Assembly (NCBI GenBank): GCA_963693285.1
Contig: OY848917.1
Location: 1,242,501 to 1,306,500, forward strand
Direction: 5' to 3'
Length of the DNA: 64,000 nt
From: Xestospongia muta
Lineage: Eukaryota; Porifera; Demospongiae; Haplosclerida; Petrosiidae
The translations under genes were made by a program, and so were the position numbers. How positions within the stretch are numbered: position 1 is the first letter of the stretch; each line of letters starts with the position of its first letter. The notes beneath the pieces are model-generated. The model worked only from the letters and a program-made list of their open reading frames with translations, searched no databases and had not been told where the DNA came from. Positions 38,403 through 51,500 of this stretch are shown one piece after another.

Positions 38403-39125
38403 ATGGGTCGTTGTTACCTTCTTTTCCTTGTCTTTTTTTTGGTTACTAATAGTAAAATCGTAAATGCGAAAGTAACCAAAACGAACCTCAAGTTATTGAT
38501 TGACAAAGAAGTCACCAGCCACGAAATTAAGAGAAGTTCTCACCAAAGTCGTCAACAGAGCAGCTGCTTATCAATTTTAAATAACTATCCCTCAGACTGC
38601 AATTCTGATGACTTACTAGTTACTAATGTGACAGACGTTGATCCTAATTTACTTGCTTCACTTAGTATTTCTGACATCAACAGCGCTTATACTCAGTTTT
38701 GCGTGGCAAGATGTATGGACCCTATATTCAAGTATGTCCGTTGTGTTGATTTATCAAGCAGTTGGTTAACTTACACCAACAATATTATCAGACGTGGTAC
38801 TTGTGGAAAAGAAGGCAGTGATTTCTGTGTAGCTCTCTACATGCGTCGTTACTCTAATGACACGTCCTTTATTAATCGATTGTCAATCGCTTGTCCATTT
38901 ACGACTGCTGGAGTAGATTGTACGAGCGCCAGTTCTACTTGCTTGCAGTATCTGTCCGACATCAACCAGAAAATGGGATGTTGTACTTCGCCATTTTTAG
39001 GAGATCTCAGTTCCTGTAACCTTGATGTTGACGATCCATGTGAGTCAGTCTTGTCAGGTTTTGGAGTCATTTCTCCAGCAGTTTTTGCTCTCCTTTTTGC
39101 AGTACTTGCTGCCATTTTTGTGTAG
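38403..39125 (+). CDS. Cys-rich protein with GPI-type tail, copy 2
   Basis: Single exon, 240 aa. Residues 1 to about 22 form a signal peptide. A Lys-rich linker (residues 23-55) follows, then 14 cysteines: SSC, SDC, FC-x3-C, VRC, GTC, DFC, ACP, DC, STC, a GCC doublet, SSC and PC. There are N-glycosylation sequons (NVT) in the N-terminal half. After the last cysteine a small-residue stretch (SGFG) leads to a hydrophobic C-terminal tail of about 17 residues ending at the stop, the layout of a GPI-anchor signal. The protein is likely on the outer face of the plasma membrane or secreted. No known domain is recognised. Neighbouring copies are 10.1 kb upstream and 6.5 kb downstream. This copy differs from the others mainly in residues 55-95 and around 155-160. 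Confidence 0.82.
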   Translation: MGRCYLLFLVFFLVTNSKIVNAKVTKTNLKLLIDKEVTSHEIKRSSHQSRQQSSCLSILNNYPSDCNSDDLLVTNVTDVDPNLLASLSISDINSAYTQFCVARCMDPIFKYVRCVDLSSSWLTYTNNIIRRGTCGKEGSDFCVALYMRRYSNDTSFINRLSIACPFTTAGVDCTSASSTCLQYLSDINQKMGCCTSPFLGDLSSCNLDVDDPCESVLSGFGVISPAVFALLFAVLAAIFV

Positions 39126-40580
39126 AATTGATGAACATTATTATGTATCCATTTTCAAAAGTCTACTTTTATGCATAAGTCTTTTGTTTAGTTTTTGATT
39201 TTGCAAATTATCCATTATTTTTGGTATTAATATAGTATAATTACATTTTATAGGCTATATCATTTGCTGCATTTTAGTTTTGTTCAATTTGCTGTTAAAC
39301 GAAAAATTATACTTAAATTAAGTACAGAAAAGTGCTCTCACAGTGACAATATTTGCAGATGGCAAAGACTTCAATCACAATAATATAAATATACACTAAA
39401 AAACTTTCTAATTACTTTCTAATTACTTAGCTTGAAGAAAAGGACCATAAACGAGTTCATAATTATTGTAGCTCTAATTGCTCTTGTATATAGACATAAC
39501 TAAACAGCTGAGAAGATAGGCACCTGCAGCAGACATATATATAACAGTGTTGCTAATAAACTAGTTGCTTTTGATAGAAAGGAAACGTTGAGCATTTTCT
39601 TAGAAGCATCCAATTTTAATAATTAAATTAACTCTCTTTGTATATACTCTATGATAGCTGTAAGTATATATATACTGCACTGCTTGTATTCAAAGATTTA
39701 GGTGAGTGATTTTCTAGTTCATATATTTAGTTGTGTTTATTCCATTTTAATAAACATCAAAGATAACATCAAGTAATGGCTTATATTTGAAATCTAATCT
39801 AAAGACCATGTCATATATATAACAATCATTGATAGAACCATGTTGTTCTATCTTGTTAGACTGACAAGTCATTTATAAAAGAGAATTCATATTCAAATAT
39901 TATGAATCTTTGACTACTCAGAATGACAACCTACTCAGAAAGACTGCATGACAAACACTATAAAGAAATAATAGGAAGACTCTGGTGAACGTTTTCTAGG
40001 GAAACAAATCCAATAATAATTATGAAATATAGCCAGTGAGGTGGAGTTTGGACATCAAATATTAACCTGAAGCAGCCTATTCAAGAGAAGATCAGCTTGA
40101 TAACAAAGGCTTCATCTCAAAAGATTATTTAACTAAAGAATGTAAAGTCAAATTACTTAAGTCAGTATTGAAAGTCATTTTCTATGAATTTAGTAATGTA
40201 TCGCTATACTTATTATAACCTTTATAAAGGAACTAAGTATGGTATATTAGACTAATTTTGGTTTTCTAGCTAGCTACAAATGTTAGTCCGTTATTTTCAT
40301 ACCTCAAATGTATGATAATAGTTCCATTATGTAGCTCTACTTTTTCTCAAACCGCTATGTTGAAGGATGCAACTAGCAGCTTATAATTTAACATCAAGAA
40401 CGCTTCTTAGTCAAGATTGTATATTTTATATGGTGAGTTGGAAGAGATACATTGTATTGTCACAAAGGTCAGTAATCATAATAATCCTATTTTTGTAGGC
40501 TTATCGAATGATCGTATCCTGTTCCTTCTATTATTTAGTATCAAGTGTTGGAAGGATTGTGCCATGTTTGATGCCTTTGT

Positions 40581-40773
40581 TGCGGTGGCCTGGTAGGTCA
40601 CGTTTAGGGTTTAGGGTTTAGGGTGGTGGCCCGGTGGTCGCGTTTTGGGCCTATCTTAAGATCTAAACCCTAAACCCTAAATGTGACCTACCGGGGCCAC
40701 CGCAGTTTAGGGTTTAGGGTTTATGGTTTAGATTTTAAGATAGGCCCAAAATGTGACCTACCGGGCCACCGCA
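40581..40773. mobile_element. Foldback element with plant-type telomere-like TTTAGGG repeats
   Basis: About 193 bp made of nested inverted repeats. The left end is TGCGGTGGCCTGGTAGGTCAC, an internal arm (GTGACCTACC-GGGGCCACCGCA) ends at 40704, and the right end is GTGACCTACCGGGCCACCGCA at 40753-40773. Between the arms lie TTTAGGG units in both orientations and a CCTATCTTAAGATCT pair. The outer and inner halves are reverse complements, so the element should fold almost completely. It is much more GC-rich than its surroundings and has no coding capacity. Best described as a MITE-like or telomere-derived foldback insertion. Confidence 0.75.
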
Positions 40774-42789
40774 CTTTGTATTATATCACTCTAATCGGTT
40801 GGTTTAATTAATACTTTGTTATATAACTACATGATAATAATTAGTAGTACTTTAGTAACAAGAACAGTATTAAGTTTACTTTTTTGACACTAATAAGTTT
40901 ACAATTCCTACCTGTATAAATGATAATAGTTCCATTATGTAGCTCTACTTTTTCTCAAACCACTATGTTAAGGGTCACAACTACCAGCCTATAATTTAAT
41001 ATCAAGAAGGCTTCTTAGTCAAGATTGTATATTTTATATAAAACATTTGGTGAGTTGAAAGACATACATTATATTGTCACAAAGGTCAGTAATCATAACA
41101 ATCCTTTTTGCAGGATTATTGAATGATCCTATCCTGTTCCTTATATTATTTAGTATCAAGTGTTGTAGTATATCACTCTGACTGGTTGGTTTAATTAATA
41201 CTTTGTTATATAACTACATGATAATAATTAGTAGTACTTTAGTAACAAAAACAGTATTAAGTTTACTTTTTTGACAATAATAAGTTTACAATTCCTACCT
41301 GTATAATCAAATAATTTTTAAATCAACCAATCAGTTTTTACAGTGGCACGTACATAGTGATTTTACGAAAACAAATGTATAAGTATTTTATTAAGAAAAT
41401 CAATTTTAAGTTTAAATTTGTATTTTTCAATGATTACATGGTATGAACTTACATGGACACAAAGCTCTGGATGAACTATTAATATGTATATTTGTTTATG
41501 TCTACAGTTTGAGATTACTTTATATAATAGTTACTCTCTTTACTATTACTTTTCTTTTTAAAGTTATCAATCACACTGAAACCAATTATTCTAACATTTC
41601 TCAACCTTCTGGCCTTCTAGACAAATAATAGAGAAATGAATGGAAACATGTGAGTTCAGAAAGCAAACAAATACCTCATACATGGAAGGAAAGCCCAGAC
41701 AAGGTCATCTAAAACACTTATTATAAACCTTAACCAGTATTTACAAAACCAGCTTATTCAAATAATTATTTATCTGACATGACTGACATGTTATTCATTA
41801 AAAAAAGCATTTATATTCAATTATTAAAACGTTTGTCTACTCAGAATTCAAGATAGAAAACAGGACAATTCTTATAAAGAAACAGTATGAGGAGTCTGAT
41901 AATATTTTTCCTAGGTAAACAACTTAATTATACGAATGTAACCTGTGAGGTGGAGTTTGGATTAACATGAACTATTTATAAGAAGGTCAGCCTGATGAAA
42001 AAGGATTCATGACACCAAATTATTTAACCCAATAATATGAAATATACCCAGTGAAGTGGAGTTTGAACAGTCAAATATTAACCTGAATCAGCCAATTCAG
42101 AAGAAGGTCAGCATTATCATAAAGGACCTATCTCACAATTTTATTTAACTAAAAAATAGAAAGTCAAATTACTTCAGTCAGTATTGAATGTCATTTTTTA
42201 TGAACTTAGCAATGTTGAGAAACTATGTATATTATTTGACTATTTTTGTCTTCTAGCTAGCTACAAATTTTTATGCTGTATATTCATACCTCAATTCTCA
42301 AAGTTTTATGATAGCAGTTCTATTGCATAGCTCCTTCTTTTTCTCAGTCGGCTATGTTATAGGATGTAACTAGTGGCTTACCAAACAGGTGTCTTGCAAT
42401 TTAATATCAAGCAGGATCAAGATTGTTATATAAAGTATGTGGTGAATAAAAGACGCACATTGTATTATCAACAAAGACAATATTGTTCAATTTATCATTA
42501 ATTTTAATATAGACACTGGTACTTTGCAATGTACAAATTGCTTTCTGAACTAAGAAATGTTGTGATTTCCACAGTGTCATATATTTCCTATCAAATATAT
42601 AACATGATAACCAATCAATGATGAACATATTAGCATCAACAAACCTGCCATTACAGTTATTAAATTAAGGTTATCAATAGCAATTATTCACATGTAAGAA
42701 AGAGGTTGAAACTATCCTGTTTACAATATAATTGGTATATCAATGTCTATTTAATGTGATGTTTGTATATCTTACTAAAGGATATATAT

Positions 42790-42827
42790 GAATGTATACA
42801 CACACACAAACACGCACACACACATAC

Positions 42828-42858
<31 letters not shown>

Positions 42859-42896
42859 CATGTATTACAATATTGTTCATTAAGACTTATATATAA

Positions 42897-42931
<35 letters not shown>

Positions 42932-42935
42932 CATA
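42790..42935. repeat. CA / GATA / CA microsatellite cluster
   Basis: CA tracts near 42799-42822 and 42898-42920, with GATA repeats at 42838-42855. The homologous places in the next units hold GATA/GACA (48541-48660) and GATA/GGAT (54413-54568), so this locus is highly mutable. Confidence 0.85.
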
Positions 42936-43044
42936 TACATGTATGTCTATTGTGAGATATACCATTAAGGTGACTTTATAAGGTCACAACTATTAGTGTA
43001 TTTTTAACCTGAGATCAGTAATCATAACATTTCTATTTTTGCAG

Positions 43045-43139
43045 GCTTATCGAACGATCCTACCACATTCCTCCTATTACTTAGTATCAACTGTTGAAAG
43101 AGTTGTACCATATATGATGCCTATAGTGATTTCCCTGAA
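43045..43139 (+). repeat. 95-bp exon-like module (representative copy)
   Basis: Flanked by a polypyrimidine-AG (TTTTTGCAG) and GTAAGT. Open for 31 codons plus 2 nt (AYRTILPHSSYYLVSTVER, then VVPYMMPIVISL). Copies with both splice-like borders and an open frame lie at 48776-48870, 54679-54773 and 58554-58648; more diverged ones start at 30411, 40499, 41114 and 47043. A conserved TTTCTTGTAG acceptor about 240 bp downstream would add a short end (NDMYYSH, stop). It may be an exon of an unrecognised small gene or simply part of the repeat unit. Confidence 0.4.
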
Positions 43140-44825
43140 GTAAGTATAGGAGTATTATATTAAGAAATTCAATTTTAATTTTATATTTTTATGTTTTCAA
43201 TGAGTACATGATACAAACTTACATAGACACAAAGTTTCTACATGAAGTGCTAATATGTACATTTTTATATGTTTACAATTTCAGATTACATTACATAATT
43301 GTAACTCTCTATAATACAGCTTATTTTCTTTTCTTGTAGTGACATGTACTATTCACATTAAAACCAATAATATTACTATATTTGTGGCCTTCTAGACAAA
43401 AGGAAAAGAAAAAAACCTACAGAATGAGATGAAATATGAAATAAGAAGAAACATGTGAACCTTCACTTCAAACAAACTAATGCATATAGAAAGAAGCCAG
43501 ACTAGGTGAACTTACATGGGAAATAACCTGAACTAACCTGTTTATAAAACAGTTAGTAGTAAATATTTAATTACTGAGAATGTTACTATAATCATAACAT
43601 GTTCAGTACTCACTACTAATGTCATTAAGATCAATAAGTATATGAATATTTATTTAGAAGGCTGTAATAACTGTATCATATTACTTAACACCTTTACTGA
43701 TCACCTGTTCTGCCTGTACTGTCCATCCAATATTAACAGTCTCAAATTCAATTGTACTAAATCCATCTACATACTTAACACCATCTACATACTAAACACC
43801 CTCTCCACCTTCTTTTATACCAATCCCTAACATTATTGGGCCTCTTCATTGTTCTAGCTGTTAGTGATTATCATACTGGGCCTCTTAAGATCTGTTGAAA
43901 TATCCTACTGGGACATTTCGCCAACCTACTGTGCCAGCTCAATATCTCATTATTCAACTCTACTTCCCTATCATTCTCTACACTATGCTATTGCTGACCA
44001 ATGTATAGGACATATCCATTGACTGGAAGTTTTGGTCATCCTTATAGCATCAATATTCCACTAGGCCTCTGTACCATCCATCCATCATGTTGTTAATAGT
44101 GACTATCCAAGTGTACATCATCCTGGTTCCTAACCATACTACTTCACCAAAATATCCTAACTCACAGTAATAAGCAAATTTTCTAGACATGTACAATTCA
44201 CTGTTAGAATATAAGTTGGCTGTTTAACCCCATCACAGTTGCATGCATGCCCAAAACGTGCAAATGTGTTGACAGCATATGCTGTTTTGATTGCTACTTA
44301 CTATGGAATTAACACTTCCCAGACTTCAAAACATGACTTCTTAGAAAGGACATGTGGTATGAAGGCCAGTCCTGTTATATTTATAGTGACAGGCCTCACA
44401 CATATCAAAATGTTTTCTAATTACTCACTAACTATTGTTGGAAGACATTTTTCTGATTAACTACTGGGAGATTAACTCAGAAATGTGATATGAATTACAA
44501 AATATCGAAAATATTAACTGTAATGTGCCAATATAAACATGATGACCTCAATGTTCAATAGTTATTTAATAAGAGACTATAGCAAACCAAGTTATATAAC
44601 TTAGTTCAGGTAGTTAAGTTGTAGTACAAAGATTGTCACCATTTTGTGGCATTAGTTTAATGGGTAAGCACGAAAAATATTAGCACTGATATCTTGCTTT
44701 ATTCTCCTAGACAAATTATTAGAGTAATACATTTGAAGGAGGAATACATAAAAATATAGACGTTTGTGTACACGCCCATTCATTAGCACTGTATAAAATT
44801 TTATAATGTTTGTATTATTAAAACC

Positions 44826-44835
44826 GCGCATGCGC
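44826..44835. promoter_or_regulatory. GCGCATGCGC palindrome, Cys-rich gene 3 promoter
   Basis: Conserved palindrome 97 bp before the ATG. This copy has lost two bases of the flanking CGCG run, but the 10-bp core is intact. Confidence 0.6.
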
Positions 44836-44922
44836 CCTAAACTCTCAATACGTAAATCTTTTGCTTATTAAGCCAAGAACAGTTATCGAAAATCAGTTGC
44901 TGCAAACGTCTGAGTAGCAGTC

Positions 44923-45645
44923 ATGGGTCGTTGTTACCTTCTTTTCCTCGTCATTGTTTTGGTTACTACTTATAGTAAAGTCGCGAATGCGAAAGTAACC
45001 AAAGCGAACCTCAAGTTATTGATTGAGAAAGAAGTCACCAGCCACGAAGTTATAAGAAGTTCTCACCAAAGTCGTCAACAGAGCTGCTCATCAATTTTAA
45101 ATAACTATCCCTCAGACTGCAATTCTGATGACTTACTAGTTACTAACGTGACACTAGTTAATCCTAATATACTTGCTTCACTTAGTATTTCTGATATCAA
45201 CAGCGCTTATACTCAGTTTTGTGTGGCAAAATGTATGGACCCTATATTCAAGTATGTCCGTTGTGTTGATTTATCAAGTAGTTGGTTAACTTACACCAAC
45301 AATATTATCAGACGTGGTACTTGTGGAAAAGAAGGCAGTGATTTCTGTGTAGCTCTCTACATGCGTCGTTACTCTAATGACACGTCCTTTATTAATCGAT
45401 TGTCAATCGCTTGTCCATTTACGACTGCTGGAGTAGATTGTACGAGTGCCAGTTCTACTTGCTTGCAGTATCTGTCCGACATCAACCAGAAAATGGGATG
45501 TTGTACTTCGCCATTTTTAGGAGATCTCAGTTCCTGTAACCTTGATGTTGACGATCCATGTGAGTCAGTCTTGTCAGGTTTTGGAGTCATTTCTCCAGCA
45601 GTTTTTGCTCTCCTTTTTGCAGTACTTGCTGCCATTTTTGTGTAG
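44923..45645 (+). CDS. Cys-rich protein with GPI-type tail, copy 3
   Basis: Single exon, 240 aa, intact. Same layout as copy 2: signal peptide, basic linker, 14 cysteines and a hydrophobic GPI-like tail. The C-terminal 130 residues are almost identical to copy 2. Differences cluster in residues 40-95 (one Ser fewer before the first mature cysteine, LVNPNILASL in place of DVDPNLLASL). Upstream DNA beyond about 600 bp belongs to a different repeat unit from copies 1, 2 and 6. Confidence 0.82.
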   Translation: MGRCYLLFLVIVLVTTYSKVANAKVTKANLKLLIEKEVTSHEVIRSSHQSRQQSCSSILNNYPSDCNSDDLLVTNVTLVNPNILASLSISDINSAYTQFCVAKCMDPIFKYVRCVDLSSSWLTYTNNIIRRGTCGKEGSDFCVALYMRRYSNDTSFINRLSIACPFTTAGVDCTSASSTCLQYLSDINQKMGCCTSPFLGDLSSCNLDVDDPCESVLSGFGVISPAVFALLFAVLAAIFV

Positions 45646-48547
45646 AATTGATGAACATTATTATGTAGCGATTTTCAAGAGTGTACTTTTATACATAAGT
45701 CTTTTGTTTAGTTTTTGATTTTGCATATTATCCATTATTTTTGGTACTAATATAGTATAATTACATTTTATAGGCTATATCATTTGTTGTATTTTAGTTT
45801 TGTTCAATTTGCTTTTTATTAGCGAAAAATTATACTCAAATTAATTACAGAAAAGCACTCTCGCAGTCAGAATAAGATATTAACAGTTGCAAGTTCAGCC
45901 ATCAATCCATAAATATTATACTTAAAAGCTTTCTATAATTACTTAGCTTGGAGTAAAGGACCATAAACGAATTCATAATCACCGTAGTTCTAATTGCTCT
46001 TGTGTAGACATAACTAAACAGCTGTGAACATAGACACCTGTACACACACACATATAACAGATGTTGCAAATAAACTTCGTTGTAAAAATAACATTTTGCA
46101 ACTGTTTGTATGGCTACATTGACAGAAAGGAAACGTTGAGCATTTTCTTAGAAGCATCCAATTTTAATAATTAATTTAACTCTTTTTGTATATACTCTAT
46201 GATAGCTGTAAGTATATACACTGCACTTCTTATATTCAAACATTTGATTTTCTAGTTCATATTTGTTTGTGTTTATTCCATTTTAATTAATAGCAAAGAT
46301 AACATCAAGTAATAGCTTATATTAGAAACCTACTCTAAAGACTATGTCATATATATAACAATCATTGACAGAACATATTTACATGTTGTTCTATCTTGTT
46401 AGACTGAAGAGTCATTTATAAAAAGGAATTCATATACAAGTATTACGAATGTTTGACTACTCAGAATTGTAAGACTGCAGGACAAACACTATAAAGAAAT
46501 AATAGGAGGACTCTGGTGAACTTCTTCCTAGGGAAACAACCCAATAATATGAAATATAACCGGGGAGGTGGAGTTCGGACAATCAATTATTAACCTGAAC
46601 CAGCCTATTCAAAAGGTCAGCCAGATTACAAAGGATTCATTTCAAAGAGAATATTTAACTAAAGAATGGAAAGTCAGATTACTTAAGGCAGTATCGAAAG
46701 TCATTTTCTATAAACTTAGTAATGTATCGCTATAGTTATTATAACGTTTATAAAGAAACTATAAGTATGGTATTTGACTAATTTTGTTTTCTATCTAGCT
46801 ACATGTGTTTGTCCTGTATATTCATAACTCAATTCTTAAAGATTTACGATAACAGTTTCATTGTGTAGCTTCTCCTTTTCTCAAACTGCTCTGTTAAAGG
46901 ATGCAACTAGCAGCTTATACTTTAACATCAAGAAGGCTTCTTAGTCAAGATTGTATATTTTATATAAACCATAAAGTGAGTTGAAAGATATTCATTGTAT
47001 TCTCAAGAAAGTACAGTAATCATAACAATCCTATTTTTGCAGGCTTATAGAATGATCCCACCATGTTCCTCCTATTACTTATAAAGTATAAACAGATGAA
47101 AAGGTTGTGCCAAATGTGATATGTTTATATTATATATCACTGTAAAAATACAATTGATATCTGTATAATCAAATAATTTTAAATCTACCAATCAGTTTTT
47201 ACAGTAGTACGTATGCAGTGATTTCTCCGAACTAAGTATATGAGTATTATATCAAGAAAATCAATTTTAATTTTATATTTGTATGTTTTCAATGAGTACA
47301 TGGTACAAACGTAATAGACACCAAGTTCTACATGAAGTGCTAATATGTACTTTTTTTAATGTTTACAGTTTGAGATTACTTTATATAAAGTAACTCTCTT
47401 TACTACTGTTTATTTTCTTTTAGTTATTAATCACAGTGAAGCTATACTTTGTGGTCTACTAGACAAATAACAGAGAAAGGAGTAGAAGCATGTAAGTTCA
47501 GGAAGGAAACCAGCACCACATAAATGGAAGGGAAGCCCAGACAAGTCAGCTTTAACAGACTTTATAAATCTTAACTAGCATTTTTACAAGATCAGCTTAA
47601 TCAAATAATTATTTATCTTATTAGAATGACAAGTTATTAACTAAAAACATTTATATTCAAGCATTTTTAATTTTGATTACTCAGAATTACAAGATAGACC
47701 TGCAGGACAACTACTACATAAAGATAGTAGGAGGATTCTGGTGAATTTCTTCTAGGGAAACAACCCAATAATATGAAATGTACCCAGTGAAGTGGAGTTT
47801 GGAGAGTCAAATATTAACTTGAATCAGAATATTCAGAAGAAGGTCAGCATTATTATAAAAGACTCATCTCACAAGTTTATTTAACTAAAGAATGGAAAGT
47901 CAAATTACTTCAGTCAGTATTGAATGTCATTTTCTATGAACTTAGCAATGTTGAAAAACTATGTATATTATTTGACTAATTTTGTCTTCTAGCTAGCAAC
48001 AAGTTTTTATGCTATATATTCATACCTCAATTCTCAAAGTTTTATGATAACAGTTCTATTGCATAGCTCCTCCTTTTCTCAGTAGGCTATGTTATAGGAT
48101 GTAACTAGCGGCTTACCAAACAGGTGTCTTGTAATTTAATAATAAACAGGTTCAAGATTGTTATAAATAGTATGTGGTGAATAAAAGACGCACATAGTAT
48201 TATCAACAAAGACAATATTGTTCAATTTATCATTAATTTTAATATAGACACCGGTACTTTGCAATGTACAATGTGCTTTCTGAACTAAGAAATATTGTGA
48301 TTTCCACAATGTCATATATTTCCTATCAAATATATAACATGATAACCAATCAATGTTGAACATATTAGCATCAACAAACCTGCCATTACAGTTATTAAAT
48401 TAAGGTTATCAATAGCAATTATTCACATGTAAGAATAAGGTTGTAACTATCCTGTTTACAATATAATTGGTATATCAATGTCTATATAACGTGATGTTTG
48501 TATATCTTACTAAACGATATATATGAATGTATACACACACATATAGA

Positions 48548-48591
<44 letters not shown>

Positions 48592-51500
48592 TAGATACAT
48601 TTGTTACAATGTTGTTCATGAAGAATTATATATAAACACAGATAGATAGATAGATAGATATACATATACATGTATGTCTATTGTGAGCTATACCATTAAG
48701 GTGACTTTATAAGGTCACAACTATTAGCATGTTTTTAACTTGAGGTCAGTAATCATAACATTTCTATTTTTGCAGGCTTATCGAACGATCCTACCACATT
48801 CCTCCTATTACTTAGTATCAACTGTTGAAAGAGTTGTACCATATATGATGCCTATATTGATTTCCCTGAAGTAAGTATATGAGTATTATATTAAGAAATT
48901 CAATTTTAATTTTATATTTGTTTGTTTTCAATGAGTACATTGTACAAACTTACATAGACACAAAATTTTACATGAACTGCTAATATGTACATTTTAATAA
49001 GTTTACAGTTTGAGATTACATTATATAATAGTAACTCTCTATAATACAGCTTACTTTCTTTTCTTGTAGTGACATGTACTATTCACATTAAAGCCAATAA
49101 TATTACTATGTTTGTGGCCTTTTAGACAAATAGTAGAGAAATGAAAAGAAGAAAAACCTACAGAATGAGATGAATTATGAAATAAAAAGAAACATGTGAA
49201 CCTTCACTTCAAGCAAACTAATGTATATAGAATGAAGCCAGACTAGGTGAACTTACATGGGAAATAACCTGAACTAACCTGTTTATAAAACGGTTAGTAG
49301 TAAATATTTAATTACTGAGAATGTTGCTATAATCATAACATGTTCAGTACTCACTATTAATGTCGTTAAGATCAATAAGTATGTGAATATTTATTTAGAA
49401 GGCTGTGTATTAAATGTATCATATATATTACTTATATAATTAACGCTTTACTGATTATCTGTTTTGTCTGTACTGTCCATACAATGTTAACAGTCTCAAA
49501 ATCAATTTCGTCTGTTCAGTCTCTTAACATCTTTTCACCTTCTTTTATACCAATTCCTAACATTATTAGACCTCATCACTGTTCTAACTGTTACTGATCA
49601 TCATATTGGGTCTTCATAACATCTGTTGAACCATCCCACTGGAATATTTTGCCAGCCTCTTTATTATCTTACTGTGTCAGCTCAATACCACACTATTCAA
49701 CTCTACTTCCTTATCATCCTCTATATTATTCTATTGCTGACCAATGTATAAGACATATCTAATATACTGGGATTTTTGTCAAGTAAGTATATGAGTATTA
49801 TATTAAGAAATTCAATTTTAATTTTATATTTGTATGTTTTCAATGAGTACATTTGTACAAACTTACATAGACACAAAGCTCTGCATAAAGTGCTAATATG
49901 TATATTTTTATATGTTTACAGTTTGAGATTACTTTATATAATAGTAACTCTCTATACTACTGCTTATTTTCTTTTCTTGTAGTGACATGTATTATTCACA
50001 TTGAAGCCAATAATATTACTATATGTAGATCAATAAATTCCCAGACTACAAGAAAATACATTCATGACAATTACTATAGTCAAACACCCATGATACCATA
50101 TATGGACAAATTAAAGACACCATGTCTAAGAGGATAACCACTTCCCATAAAGGTCAAATACTATGGAGTATACCTCATTCTATAAAAGCTGTTCTCTTGT
50201 TCTCTACTATAACTCACTCTGTGACCTCATCTCTGCAGTTGTTAACCATTTCCTGAAGTTATCTAAATTTATTTACTATCGTTCCCAGCTTCATTCATAA
50301 TATAATATTGTTTACACATCAAGTCCTATCTGATGTTAGACACCATGTCTAAGAGGAAAACCACTTCCCATAAAGGTCAAATACTATGGAGTATACCTCA
50401 TTTTTTAAAAGCCGTTCTCAAGAGCCAATAATATTACTATATTTGTGGCTTTATGAAATAAGAAGAAACATGTGAACCTTACCTTCAAGCAAACTAATGT
50501 ATATAGAATGAAGCCAGACTAGGTGAACTTACATGGGAAATAACCTGAACTAACCTGTTTATAAAACAGTTAGTAGTAAATATTTAATTACTGAGAATGT
50601 TGCTATAATCATAAAATGTTCAGTACTCACTACTAATGTCATTAAGATCAATAAGTATGTGAATATTTATTCAAAAGGCTGTGTATTAAATGTACCATAT
50701 TACTTAACACCTTTACTGATCACCTGTTCTGCCTGTACTGTCCATCCAATGTCAATAGTCTCAAATTCAATTGTACTAATTCCATCTGCTTACTTAACAC
50801 TCTTTCCACCTTCTTTTATACCAATTAGGCCTCTTCATTGTTCTAGCTGTTAGTGATTGTCATAGTGGGCCTCTTAAGATCTGTTGAAATATCCTACTGG
50901 GACACTTTGCCAGCCTCTTCATCATCCTACTGTACCAGCTCAATATCTCATTATTCAACTCTACTTCCCTATCATTCTCTACACTATGCTATTGCTGACC
51001 AATGTATAGGACATATCTATAGTACTTGAAATTTTGGATCATCCTTATCGCATCATCATTCCACTAGACCTCTGTACCATCCAACCATCATGTTGTTAAT
51101 AGTGACTATCCATGTGTACATTATCCTGGTTTCTAACCATGCTACTTCACCAAAATATCCTAACTACAAAAACTATATAGACACATGGACTAATGACAAC
51201 AATGACAACTTACAAAGGACACAAAGAATGTGAAAACATGACTACTATCAACATTAAAGAGATATATCATGCAACAAATGCATCAACAGTATACATTGAT
51301 AGATGAGGATGAGTCAAAGTTGATATTACAGTAATAAGCAATTTTTCTAGACATGCATAATTCACTGTTAGAATAAGTTGGCTGTTTAACCCCATTCTTG
51401 GTTATATATTTGCCAAAAAGTGCAATTAAATGTGTTGACATCATATCCTGTTTTGATTGCTACTTTCTATGGAATTCATTTTTAATGTACTTCAAAAGCT

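Larger units (their letters stand above)
19900..42310. repeat. Large tandem duplication, two units of about 11 kb
   Basis: Unit 1 is about 19900-31290 and unit 2 about 31291-42310. The join at 31290/31291 fuses the repeat ending CAAAGTTTTATG to the middle of SRCR exon 10. The same repeat continues without SRCR sequence at 42310, which marks the true right boundary. Gene order inside the units is the same. Unit 2 has a deletion of about 1.6 kb at 33172, a shortened BLOC1S2 intron, a larger foldback element and the expanded minisatellite. Confidence 0.8.
39126..44825. other. Spacer between Cys-rich genes 2 and 3
   Basis: No complete gene supported. To about 42310 it follows 29031-31290 with additions (full foldback element at 40581-40773 and an extra internal duplication at about 40919-41165). 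From 42310 on it is a different repeat unit that recurs at about 48000-51800 and 53870-56300. Exon-like modules start at 40499, 41114 and 43045. A 73-codon minus-strand open frame (42407-42628; relatives at 48136 and 54045) is not clearly under selection. Confidence 0.55.

Noticed and set aside
38849..39115. 88-codon minus-strand frame, also at 45369, 52612 and 57034
   Set aside because: It is antisense to the highly conserved 3' half of the Cys-rich genes, so its conservation follows from the sense strand. No promoter or splice context.
42407..42628. 73-codon minus-strand frame repeated at 48136 and 54045
   Set aside because: Similarity follows the repeat unit. One copy is frameshifted at its end, and substitutions show no clear coding constraint. 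No start or splice context preferred over others.
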